From Syngnathus acus (Eukaryota > Chordata > Actinopteri > Syngnathiformes > Syngnathidae), in contig NC_051098.1 in NCBI RefSeq assembly GCF_901709675.1, positions 10,233,000 through 10,296,999 on the forward strand: a DNA stretch of 64,000 nucleotides. The letters are read 5' to 3'. Of the stretch, positions 1 to 12,600 are shown piece after piece. A model generated the notes under the pieces. The model saw only the letters and a list, made by a program, of their open reading frames with translations, searched no databases and was not told the DNA's origin. Numbering within the stretch: position 1 is the stretch's first letter; every line of letters starts with the position of its first letter. The position numbers and the translations under genes are program-made.

Positions 1-171
1 GGATTCGAGAAGCGATAGAATGCCAACTATACCCCCCATGGCCTTCACCGTTCTCCCCAGAGAAGAGAGAAACGCTCCGCCTCTCCCTCCAAAAGTTGGC
101 TCGGCACCACCAAGAGGGCCCCCAAAAATACCAAGCAGGCATCCTGTACTTTCTTCCTCCAGAATTGAAAG
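1..171 (+). CDS. ARAP1: ARAP1 window exon 1 (proline-rich linker, partial)
   Basis: The frame is open from base 2 to the donor gtaagt at 172 and ends in phase 2. It encodes a basic, proline-rich segment (for example APPLPPKVGSAPPRGPPK) typical of the linker between the SAM and PH1 domains, where SH3 ligands occur. The left edge is uncertain. The exon either runs in from outside the window or starts at 61, after a pyrimidine-rich acceptor ending cccag. Confidence 0.8.
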
Positions 172-3100
172 GTAAGTTTGCTACTCCTATTAGCATAACC
201 TCTATCGCGACAGTTGTCAAGGTTTCAGACCAAATACTTGGACTTTGATTTATTAAAGGGCAAAGGATAATGACTTTCTGAGATGTTTATGTAGCAGGCC
301 AAACTGGACTAAGTCAAATATTTATGAGACAACACTGCCACCTGCTGGACACAATGACACAATTCACTAACGACCTATACTGAAGATTAAAGATTAAGAT
401 TAAAGTCCCAATGATCGTCACACACACACCTGGGTGTGGTGAAATTTGTCCTCTGCATTTAACCCATCCCCGTGTGATTTTAATCCATCCCCTGGGGGAG
501 AGGGGAGCAGTGAGCAGCAGCGGTGCCGCGCTCGGGAATCAGTTGGTGATCTAACCCCCCAATTCCAACCCTTAATGCTGAGTGCCAAGCAGGGAGGCAA
601 TGGGTCCCATTCTTATAGTCTTTGGTATGACCCGGCCGGGGTTTGAACCCACAACCTTCCAGTCTCAGGGCGGACACTCTACCACTAGGCCACTGAGCTG
701 AAGTTGAGAACATGCCAAGAAATGTATTTTTTTTTTTTCTTTCTGATATTTTAAACTGCTCGTAATGGTTCTAATGTCATTCTTCTTGAGTTGGACACAT
801 GCTCTTTGCAAACTGCTCTCTCTTAAAAAGGAAGTCGCTGCAGTGAGATGTAGGAAGTCACAATAGAGAACGAAAATATGTTCCAAACTACCCTGTGATT
901 GACATGGAGAGATTGAGAGAGTGGGTAATGGATGGGGAAGTTGGTTTCATTTTCTTGACAGTTTTGCTCACATTCAGATGTTGTCCTGTTGTCGTTATCA
1001 ACGTGTTTTGTTGCACCTCCTTTTTTTCTGGTGAACAGGCCATTTCCTCCTCTCTCTCTCTCTGTGTCTCTCTCTCTGTGTCTCTCTCTCTGTCTCTTTC
1101 TCTCTCTCTCACTCTCTCTCTCTCTCATTCTGACTTTCATATTACTGACAAGCGTGTCTTTTAAAACAACTGTATCAACATAAGGGGAAGAGGACTTGTT
1201 TTTACCATGACAACAGGTAACTTTATTCATATTCTCGATGTCTCTTCATCGTTCCTTTGTCCCCTTCTCCCTTCCGTATCTCAAACAAGGAAGGTATAAA
1301 GTCTCTGCTGTTTTCTATTTTCAGGTTAGCTGGTCTGATTTCTTGTTCAGCTTACAACAAAACCACCTGAGACAGTCTATGTACAATTTTAATGTATTTA
1401 AAATAATGGATGTTTTTTTTCTGGGGGCTGCACACATGAATGGAACATGTTAATATTAGATTTTTTCTTGTTTGTTTAAACTTGTGGTTACTATATTTAG
1501 CAGGACAAGAAACAGTTTCCCCAAGCTGCATTGCTGCATAATGTTGGTTGCCACAAATCATTAGGTGTCAAATAGAAGGATTTGTTTGTTCAGTATTGGC
1601 TTTGTGCTGTTTTCTATAAATGTCCCCAGAATTCGACACAAGCATTAAGGCGTCAATTTACATTGTAAGAAAACCGAAATTCGATTGTGTAATACGAGTT
1701 AATGTGAGCTTGTTTGTGGAAATGAACAATTGAAAGAAAAAGCGCTCCAAATATGCAGCTACTGATTTATAGCAAAATAAGTGTACGCCTTTCTTTCGGT
1801 GCTCTTCCTCTACAGAAATAGGAGGAACTATGCCAAAAGTCCAGTTTCCCGTTATTGTGGGCCTATTTTTGGGAGGCATATTGAGAGGACTCATACACTG
1901 ATGATGACACGATGAGGTTTTAGTTAGTGGTCATGCTTAGTATGACGTCATGTTGCTCAATTACAATGGTCTGAATTCCATTGTTGTGAAAATGTGTTCG
2001 TGTCACTCGTCATATGTTGATGAACTAGAATCCTTTTGTGAGATTTGTTAATCGCTCCTTCATTGTGCTGTCCTATTATCATTTTAATTCCACATAAAAC
2101 TGAAAGTTATTTGCTGTCCTTTCCAATGACCGACACTTGCTGTGGTTATTTGCGTGCCAATTTCAGACATGAACCACATGAGGGCGACTGTAAAAAGACA
2201 CCCACGTGTTGTTCACCATGTTGAAATGGGTGGAATTTCTTCAGAGGGATGAGTCAAATCTGTCTCTCCTGTCAAACAAATCGTAGAATATTAATGTTTT
2301 GTTTCTCTCCAACATTTAGACATTGGATCCCATGGTATGTTGTTTACACGTAGTATCTCATAGGAGGACGCAGGTTCAGACATGTTGTCAACATGAGAGG
2401 TAGAGAGAGAAAATTTGACAGGGCGGAAGAACGGAGAGACAAGTTGTGCAGGGGTTTATATTTTTTCTAAACATGGACTCAAGAGCAGCTGTCAGAGTTG
2501 TGTGGAAGGAAGTTGTCTGAAGACCTTTGTTTTTGTAGTCCCTGTATAGAAGCTTGATCATTTTTTTTCCTCCAATGGAATGAGCATCGACAGAACATTT
2601 TGTTGAAAGGATTCTTTCCAACAGAGGATGTATAGACTCAGCCGTCTCTGGGGAATTTTGACCCAACCTACCGACACTGTGATCCTCCAAGACTCCTCTG
2701 GTCCCCAAACCTCTGGTGACCGCTCCTGTTCTTCTTTGTCCCCCAGTCCTCCTCCTAGCAAGACTGATGGGCTCCTTGAAGAGCAAACTCCAAAGCTTCC
2801 ACCTCGCATCATGACTCCGCAAACTCAACAAGTCACACAACAGTCAAGCCAAGCTGCAACTCAAATAGCCGTGCCTGCTAAAGGAGTCCCCCAGCCGCCT
2901 CTTCAAACAAGTGAGCACTATGAATATGTATCTTTCTCTTATGCGCTTTCTATCAATCAGATTTATTTCAAATTCGGAACCGGATGTGGCTGCATGAGTT
3001 GTAAACAAAGCAAAACAAAAGCTGCTCTTAGGGCCAGCAGCAGTAAGTTAATGCTGCAAAGACTGCTGCTGCTGATTACCTCGGTGTAATTGATCACTTT

Positions 3101-3593
3101 AGTTCCATTTACACATTTTCTGAATCTATACTATTGGGTATATCCTTTTTTTGTGTGTGCATGATTTTTGTTGTATTTAAAAAGTATCGTGCATGCATTT
3201 ATGTTGTCTCAGTCCTGCTTATATCCTAATTGTCTGAATTGTTTTAGCGTTGTGCCCACCAGATTCCGATTCTGATATTTATGAAGAACCGGACACATCT
3301 TATGCCAGTGTTCATCCATTGAACCTTTTAGACAGGGTATGAGGTTTGAGGTCTTTGTCGGAATTGCATTCATTTAGAACCTGTGTGAATGACAACAGTC
3401 TCACCCTTTAGGAAATGTCCCTGCAAGTGCCTCTGACAGTGAAGGGGCGGTACAGTTCTTTATGCAGTGATGACGAGCTCCTAGAAGATGATGAGTGAGT
3501 TATACCCGACAATAATATTTACTACACACACCAAAAGACACACAATTGGTGTTTGTCACAAACTCGGGCACACTAGTACTTTAATTAGCAAAC

Positions 3594-3685
<92 letters not shown>

Positions 3686-6600
3686 TTAATGTCAAAGTTT
3701 GAAATGTCCAACTGCATTTGAATGCACCTACAATGGTGGGGTAATTAATTCTTGGCGTCCTAAATTTGTGATTTTTATAGAAATGTTGTTTTCAAGTGAG
3801 CCTTTGCATCGATGGCAAGGTTTTTGCAGCTTCCTTGACATGTGTATATGATGGCGCACATGCCAAATAAACTATAACTAGAGTCAGGGGAAGAAATGCT
3901 CAAAAACTTTCAATAGTATTTTTATTTATTTTTTTAATTTAAGGTACCCAAATTACCAAAGCAAAGGAGGAAGACAGAGGTACGGTGTAAACAGTCCCGG
4001 TACACTAGAGGCCAAAATGGTATGCTGGTAATCCGTACCGCTGCGTACCGGCCTCTTCACGCAGTGAGACGCACTTGAAATGACTGCTGTCAGGAATTCA
4101 CTCCATACTGGCCCCAAAGTGAAAGTGAATTTGATTACAGTGTACGTAAGGTTGCCTGTAATTTCTGACACAAAGGGACCGGAAAAACTTGTCGTTTCTC
4201 TTCTGCCACAAACAACATTCATGTTTTATTTTGAGGGCAATGCTTCGCTGTTTTTCTTGCTGAAGTTAGTGTTACGTCGTGTTGTAGGTGCTCATTTGTG
4301 CTCATCTGTAGTCCTAGCGCGTGGGAGGAAGCAGGCCTCAGCCCCCTGCAAGGCAGCATCTTTCTGCCCAACACTGGCAGACTGGCGTCGCCCCCTAAGG
4401 AAGACAGCTCCCAGCTCGCCGCTGTCATCAAGATGGGCTGGCTCGACAAGAATCCACCTCAGGGGTATGACATATTGAGCAACTTTGAATATGGGTGCAC
4501 AGATATGGAGAAACAGTCCTAACCAAGAGCCATAGTCAGCAGTTCCTTATGATTGGTCAAAATAAACATTTGGCTGTGCCTTCTGCACAATGTGTGGATA
4601 CGCTAAACATGGACGACTGCATACTATTGATGCATGTGTAAACATCACTATATGGACAGTATTAGGGCACCTGGATGTTACACATGGAGCTTGTGAAATT
4701 GTGGAGTTGCCTTGCCATTTGCAAAATACATTCTTCTTCTCCAAAAATGTTGTCTGTCAGAGCTGAACGATTTTTAGGTTTTGCGATTGTTCATGGTCGT
4801 CAAAGTCTTTTAATAGTAAATATTTCACTTTCACAGTCAAAGTAATAGCTTTCAAGGTTTTAATGTCATTTTTCTTTCATGTTTAAAATGTTAGGGTACA
4901 TAGTGGATCGCGCACAGAAGCTTGATTTGATCAAAATTGTCATTTGAATCAAAATCACAACATTTGTCAGAAAAAGTGCAATTCGGTATCTTTCCTAAAA
5001 TCGTTCAGTCCGTGTGTCTGTGATAAGTTGGTAACGTTTTGTCACCATCAAGAAGAGGACTTGTGAGGCCAGAGGTCGGTCACTAGTGTGTGATATCACA
5101 TTCCTGCACTTTGAGTGTTTTCTTCTATGTGTATGCTTCTACACAGGGCCCTTTATTATCAGAGACGATGGGTAAAGCTAGATGTTGACTACCTGAGATA
5201 TTTTGACAATGACAAGGTAACAACTTGCTGACAATGCCATATCTCCATTCTGTTTGTTTTGATATTCTTCCGCTTGGTTAATTTTTTTTGTGGCTGATAT
5301 CTTTTACAGCAAGTCTATTCTAAGGGAATCATCTCGACAGCATCAATAACTAATGTGACAAGTGTGGGAGAGCTTAAGTTTGAGGTCATCACAAATAATC
5401 GCACATTTATCTTTAAAGCTGAAAGTGACGGTTAGTCTGGTTATTGAACTGTTTATTTTTTAAATAGTACCTTGTGCAATTATAACTGGTTTTACTGTTT
5501 GTGTGCATGTCTTTTTCTCCCCCCCCCCCTTCGCTTCTTGTGCATACAGCTGAGAGAAATGAATGGGTGAATTTGCTGCAGGATTGCACAAGAGGGCGCC
5601 AGAGACGCAGTACATTCACCCCTGGTTCACCTTTGACTCCTGAGTTTAAAGGCTATTTAGAGCTCAAAGGTCTACGCTCCAAACTATATACGGTTGTGGC
5701 TTCGGACAAGGTCTTTCTCTATAAAAATATAGAGGTGCGTGGTTGTAATTTTCTTGTATAACTAGTTTGTAGACTTAAAGTACTTTCCGAAGGTTTTTTT
5801 TTGTGTGAACTATTTTTCAAGTAAGTACTACGCATGAACGGTCTGAGTACTGATTTTCAACTACCTCTGTTTTTTTTTCTCTTTAGGACTACCGTATTGG
5901 AGTGGGCATCACATCAATTGAGATGAATGTAGGAAATGTTAAAGTCACTGATCGACGCAGTTTTGATCTCACTACACCCTACCGCATTTTCAGGTACTGT
6001 ATGTGCAGACAAAATGTAATACCTGCTCTCCTTCTTTTCAAATCAGACTTGAGTTTGTACTTTTGAACTGCATGATTTTTATTTTGTATGTATTAGTGCT
6101 CGTATCAGATCATGTTAGTGGTGGAGAGGTTTGTGTGGTTTATTTGCGATCGTTAGTGCGTGTGTGTGTGCGTGCATGCATGTGTGTGTGCGAGTGTGAG
6201 AGAGACATTTACTGTCTGACACGTCACCGCCCACTGTGAAAAGACTCAGCCTGACAGGATGTGGAAACTGTACTTGTCATATGACCAGTATATTTTTGGT
6301 TGGCTGTTGAATCTTAAATCAATAATTTCAAAAATTAATTTGAATACGTTGGTCCAAAATCCAGTCCCTCAAAGAGGATTTGTTTTGACCTACAATCAGA
6401 AATGTGCCAGTCTTGTGATTGTTCATTTATTGTAATGATTTGTGGATACAAGGTTTTTAAATTAAACACAGAGAAAAGACATTGTGTTGGCCTAAAAAGA
6501 AGAAGTACTACTTAATCTATTTGTGTATATCTGGAAGTTGGTTTGGATCCCAGTTTTCAACTTCAATATATTTAGCCAGACAAAAGCGGAATAAGAGTCA

Positions 6601-9600
6601 TTTGTGAGAAGATTTGAAAGGATTCACTTTGGACTTTTTTGAGTCCCATTACTTGATTACATTGATGTTGCGATGGCTGCAGTAACACTTCGAAGTTTGT
6701 TTGTGTCTGTCCGCAGTTTCATAGCAGAGTCAGAGCAACTGAAAGATCAGTGGGTAGACGCAATGACCGATGCCATAGGTGAGGCCTTGTCCAATAGCGA
6801 GGTTGCTGATCGGATGTGGGCGGAGCCAAGCAACAGTTCCTGCGCCGATTGCGGCGCCCCCAAGCCGGAATGGGCGGCCATCAACTTGTGTGTTTTGATC
6901 TGCAAGCGATGTGCAGGTTTGCATTTTTTTGGATTAGAGAATAACATCTTTATAGAATTAGAAAGAAGTTTGGTGTACAGATGGTTTGAGTATTTTCCCA
7001 AATGTGTTTACAGTATATCAGGAATGTATGGCTTTTTGATGTGATACGAGAATGTAAGACAAATGTGCGTCGTGTGGGGGGGAAACTTTCCTCTTGATCT
7101 AAGAGTTGGAGCCAACAAAAGTATTTCATACTAGTATGTCACAGAACACATGTGGGTTTCCTTCAAAGTCGGAATGTTCGATGTGTACATGTGTTTCAGG
7201 AGAGCACAGAGGACTGGGGCCTAACATCTCTAAGGTTCGCAGTCTGAAAATGGACAGGAAGGTTTGGACCGAAGAACTCGTACAGGTATACACACACATA
7301 ATTTGTGGCAGTTGCGTTTGATGGAAATGTTAAAAACTCTTTGGGTGGGGCCCTACTAATAAATGACAAGTGTGTACACTACCAGGAGAACATACAATGT
7401 CAAAGTGTTGTATCCCTCCACACCTGTGCAGGTGTTCCTCTTGCTTGGCAACAACCGTGTTAACGGTTTCTGGGCAGCAAACGTCCCACCTAGCGAAGCT
7501 CTGTCGCCCTCGAGCTGCAGCGACGACCGGCGGCGTTTCATCACTAACAAGTACCGCCATGGCAAATATAGGAAGTATCACCCTTTATACGGAAACCAGA
7601 GAGAGCTGAATAACGTAAGTTGCACGTTCCTCTTAAATTCACTCGCTTTTGTTTCTAAAGAAGTGCATTGCTTGAGCATATAGTGAGGCCATTTGGGGGG
7701 GGATTCAGACATTTAGGCAGGCATTGATATATACTGGGAGGATTTAGATGTTGACCGCTGTCTCGACATGTTGACTTCATCTACGTGACACCCGTTTTTA
7801 CGGTATGTATGTGTCAACACCCTCGCTGCCACTCACTTGAGTGTCGCCTGCACCGTGTTTGCCCTCGAGGCTCACATTTCAATGCAGCACGTATACTACG
7901 GCGGAACATTTCAAGAATACACATGAAATCGATTTTTCTCTTGCATCCCTCTTTCATTAAAATGATTGACAGGTTTAACCACAGCATATTTTTTTTTGTC
8001 AAAATCAAAAGTAAAAACACTCATCACTCAATCTGACAGCGATATTTCTTGTGTGAGTAAGAAGAAAAAAAAAACAGCATTAAGTTCCCACATATACAGT
8101 AAGAAGGTTTATGTGTTTCGACTCTCAGTCAAACAGAATTGATGATGCGAAAATAAATGTAGCTTCTGAATCACAATTGCGTACTAATTTGTTGCTAATT
8201 TTTAAGTGTTTTAAAACAGTTGAGAACTGATTGCGTGGACACAATCGTACATTGTTGTGATCTGTGCAGTGAATAATCGTCACACCATCATAAGCAGTTT
8301 TGGAGAGCATTAAAGAAAAAGTCCCTGAAAGTTTTTCAGGGCGTTTTACTTCCATTAGTGTGATGAATGTGCCGGTATTTGCGACCCAGCCGGCTCGCTC
8401 GTATGTGGCTTAACCCACTTAACCGCAAACAATGACGGCTGCTCTCATTGAGTTTGGGAGTGAGTGACTCACATTTACCACCTGACTGGGTACTCCCCCA
8501 CTCCCACCAGATTAAGTGGAAATGTGTTTGTGTATGTGTGTGTGTTACACATTTGGGAAATGTAAAAGATAAAAGTGTAACAACATTTCTTTTAATTTTT
8601 GTTTGTTTTGCCTTCCTCTGCTTCAGTCCTCTTGCTTGATCATGTTCCCTTTTTTTCCTACTCTCACTGTTTGTCTTGCTGGCTGTCATTTGAGAGCTTG
8701 AATTCTCTGTTTTTGTTGCAATGCTGGACCTAATGGAATCCAGAAGCCTCTCTGCGAGGAATCGTCTCTGTGACCATCGGCACTGTGTGAGGGGTCAAGC
8801 AAAACATCTGCAGCTCTTTAGAAAACTTAAAAGTCAAGCCCAAAGCCCATTTCATCTGGTTCTGCCTTTTTACTCCCACATCTCAGCTTCCTTTCTCCTT
8901 GTTTTTCTCCCTTTCTCGAATGTGACATCACTACTCACTGCGTGAGCTGGAATGTGCTCTAACCCCGCCTCCTCCTCCTCCTCCTGTGCTCTTCATTGCT
9001 GGCCTGTGACTGCCAAAGAAAGTTTCTCTCTCAAATGCTGGTACATTTTAGTGCTTCTAAATGTCTAGTATTCCTTCAAGTTAGTCTCAAACTTCAGTGA
9101 TGTAAAGCAGCGTACCTCTCCCTGGAATTGTGGACTGTAGCACCTTAAAGAGGGAAAATTGTGCGGAAGCCAACAAGTAAGATTTTGTTTATTGCTAGTG
9201 TATGTTGTATCTCAGTGTGTGTTTATGTGCATTGGGCCTTTTTAAAGAGTGACTGTTTGTTTTAGTGAGTGCTGGAAGCAGGAGTTTACTCAGGAATCTG
9301 TTTAAATGGACTTTGGATCTCTGGCAGCATTTGATTTTGTCTTTGATTGGAGACTACGTTGAAAGTGATTTGACTTTGCAGCCTTTGTGCTTGCACTATT
9401 TCTTACTGGAGTGGGCTGAGCAAGGTCAGCGTGCATAGGCATATTTTGCGTGTTAGTGTGTGTTTGTTTGTGTGTGTGTGTACTGTGGATGATTGGCTCT
9501 TCTGTCAATGGAGATCATTGTGCTTCGTCGCTTTCATTCAATTTCACAAGTGCTTCACAACCCCTTCTTCAGCTTTCTGTCCTCGCCACCAGTTAGTAAA

Positions 9601-12600
9601 CTTTCCGTCGTCCTGCACTAATCAGTCCAAAATGATTGTTGAATATGCATTGCATGACTGAGAATGTCGCAGTCTAACAAAGAAAGTTCTAACATAAGAC
9701 TGACTGTGTATGTGTGTGTGTGTGTGCTTTGCTATACTTCAGTCAAGACACAGTTCTCATCTTTTGTTGCATTTGTTTAAAACTTTGTTGAAGTCCTGTT
9801 TGCTGTCCCCAAATACGATTATGACCCACATTTATCGTGAGCGTGCCCTCGCTTGGCACAGCATTGGCTACATGACGCATGATGGTGAATTGAGATCACA
9901 TTTGAAAATTATGTAATATTGCATCGTTGTTGTGTAATGTCGAACAGGTTTATATGAGGCATACATCACTGTCATACATTTTTAAACTGTTTGGCATTTT
10001 TAATGCAGCTACACGACAAAGGCAAAGTATTAAAAAAACAAGAAACATTCAATTCAACTGCCCCCCCACCCTCCAAAAAAAAGTCTTATTACCTCTACCA
10101 AGTGTGAAAGTCCAAGGTTATGTTTTCAGCTAAATTTGTCGGTTGGCTTGTTAGCAATAGATTACCAAACCGGTTTGGTTGAGTAGTAGAGCGGATATAA
10201 TATAGAATAAATAGTTTTCTTGCTTTATGGCAAAGTGAGCCTAAGACCCTCTTGAATGGGGTAATGAGCTGTATCGTGTTGGCATATTGTTAGCCAGTCC
10301 TGCTACGGGCGGCTCATCCGTCAGCCATACTTTTTCTTTTTTTTTTTTTAACCTTGGTTTACTGCTGTCATGCCAACTGCTCATCGGTAATAGGTCAATT
10401 TCAGAGAGCCAATTCTGTCCATGCATGAGCCACGGGAAAAAAAAATGAAATCACCGGTCTTAGAGGATGTTCTTTCAATTGTGTGAATTTGTAGAGGAAA
10501 AACAAAACAGATCACAGACATGTCAGACAGACAGAAAATGCACAGCAAAACAAATGTGGACCAAATGGGGCGGAAACCTAAGAAAGTGCCTAAAGGAAAT
10601 TGGATTTGCATAAAGAAAAGGTCAAAGACAGCCATCATTAACACCTAAACAGAGAAAAAGAGGGTGAGAAAAAAAAAGGAAAAAAATAATTGTGTACTGC
10701 GAGGAAAGGCGAATTTGCAAGGTGGTGATGCTGGAACCTTTGTATGGTTCCATTCCAATGAGATTTTGCAAACAGAAGAAGAAAAGTTGCACTTTTTCAC
10801 TCATTTGACCTATTAGTCATGCTCTCTTTTTTTATATATTCATTTTTGCTTCATGTTTCTTTTATCTTATCTCCTTTTGTCTTTTGCCCACTCCATTTTT
10901 GAAGTCAACCCCTTTTGTCTGTTATTTCTCCTTGTCATTCCACCCCACTCTATAAACTATTTCAGGTGAGGTAATGGTGGAAAATGACGTGGAAAAAAAT
11001 AGTTTTCCTCATCTGGAATTAATATCTGGACCAATGTAGAAATATGGGTGTGCACACCAGAATGTGTGCATCTGCGGGCATGACATTCACTACCAGCACA
11101 AGGAGTGTCGGATTAATGAGTCTCCTCAATCTCAGGCTTTCATCTTCTTTTCACACTTGTTTTTCTGTCCCCTTCCTCATTATTTAGTCCCATTTCTAAC
11201 TTTCCTCCTTCTGCTCTCCAAGCAGCCAGATGGAGTTATGTGATTGTAGACACACCCAGATAAAATCGCTGTGTTTCTCTCATTCCCTCTCTGGGGATGT
11301 TGACTAAGATTCTTGAATTCCCGCCCCATCTTTCCTCCCTCTATGTGTGTGCGTGTGTTATCCCATTCATTTTCTTTCCGAGGCAGCAGATTTTCGAGGG
11401 CGTCTGAATTTACACAGCCATTTCCTGGTTGTGCTTTTCTCTAATTGGGTCCCTACTCTCGAAAGCTATTGATATGTAACACTAACCTACATTCAGCATG
11501 CAAGCAATCACATTAATGTCCAGGGGCTGAATTAGATTTGTTGAACTGAAACACATAAACAGAGAATTATGTGACTTGGTTATCATCACTCAGCAGCTGC
11601 TATGCTAATGTACTGTTGTGTTTGATCAGATCGCGATGTCCGTCTATGTTGTGTGACTGGAAGCTTAGCAGCTAATGAGTATTGTGCTTGTGGGCCTGAT
11701 TAGGATGTCATGTGGATAAAATAGAAAACTGTATCGTTGCGCTCACAAGTTTTCTCAGTGCTTCCCCCTATTTTTATGTTCCAATTATCGAGCCGCTTCC
11801 GTTTTTGTTTGTCAGCCTCATGGTTTGACTGGGCACTTGTAATTATTTTTCTAAAAATTTCAATGAGTGATCCGCGCAATCAACTTCTTAAAATGGCACA
11901 GTAAAAAAAAATATCAATATACTTGAATAGTGTTTAGTTTACGTTATACACTGCCAGATTTCTTGAAATAAAATTCCCAAGTGTGAAGTTCATGTCTCAG
12001 TTTCTCCACAAGACCTTTTCAAGGTCGAGTGGAGGCCTGTTTGGATAATTGGATCATCAATGACAGAGGACAGACAAATAATCACAGTGTTCTTAATGCA
12101 GGCCTCTCGTGGTGCGAGAAAGTAACGTCCGTGCTAGACTGCTAGTGACAGTTATGGTTTGGTTTTCGAGCGTTGAGGTTTCCTGTCACATGTTCGTATG
12201 AATCTGTTTCTTGGGCGGAAGATTAGTCGTGTTTTTTTTATTTTAACCCTTTCACCCGTCACCATTTTAATGTTGCGGTCTTAAGTTATGCGATTGATTT
12301 TCAGCTTTTTTTTTTCTCTCCAGTTACTCTGCTATGCTATATTTGACTGTATTATGCAAAATTTGCCATCATGAGCGTATGGTTGAAACACATTACATGG
12401 ATGAAATGTTTTGACAAAGTGGGTTTGTCTCAATACTTGTCAATGTGATATCACTTTTAATGTCATAACAACAACTCATGTAAACACCCATTTAGAGTTA
12501 TGTTCCTAATTATAACAAGGTGACAAGATGGTGCTGAAAACTAGATCCAAATAATGAACTGACAAATGTAAAAAGTCATCACATCTGCACACTAAGTTCA

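Larger units (their letters stand above)
172..2746 (+). other. ARAP1 intron between window exons 1 and 2
   Basis: This 2.6-kb intron has gtaagt and cccag ends. It carries a minus-strand tRNA-derived SINE (383-700) and a CT-rich microsatellite (about 1048-1129). I see no other exon in it. The open frame running through 2628-3089 is only partly real: it becomes coding ARAP1 at 2747. Confidence 0.85.

Noticed and set aside
823-1230. 135-codon minus-strand frame rich in Arg/Glu
   Set aside because: It arises from the CT-rich microsatellite inside the first ARAP1 intron.
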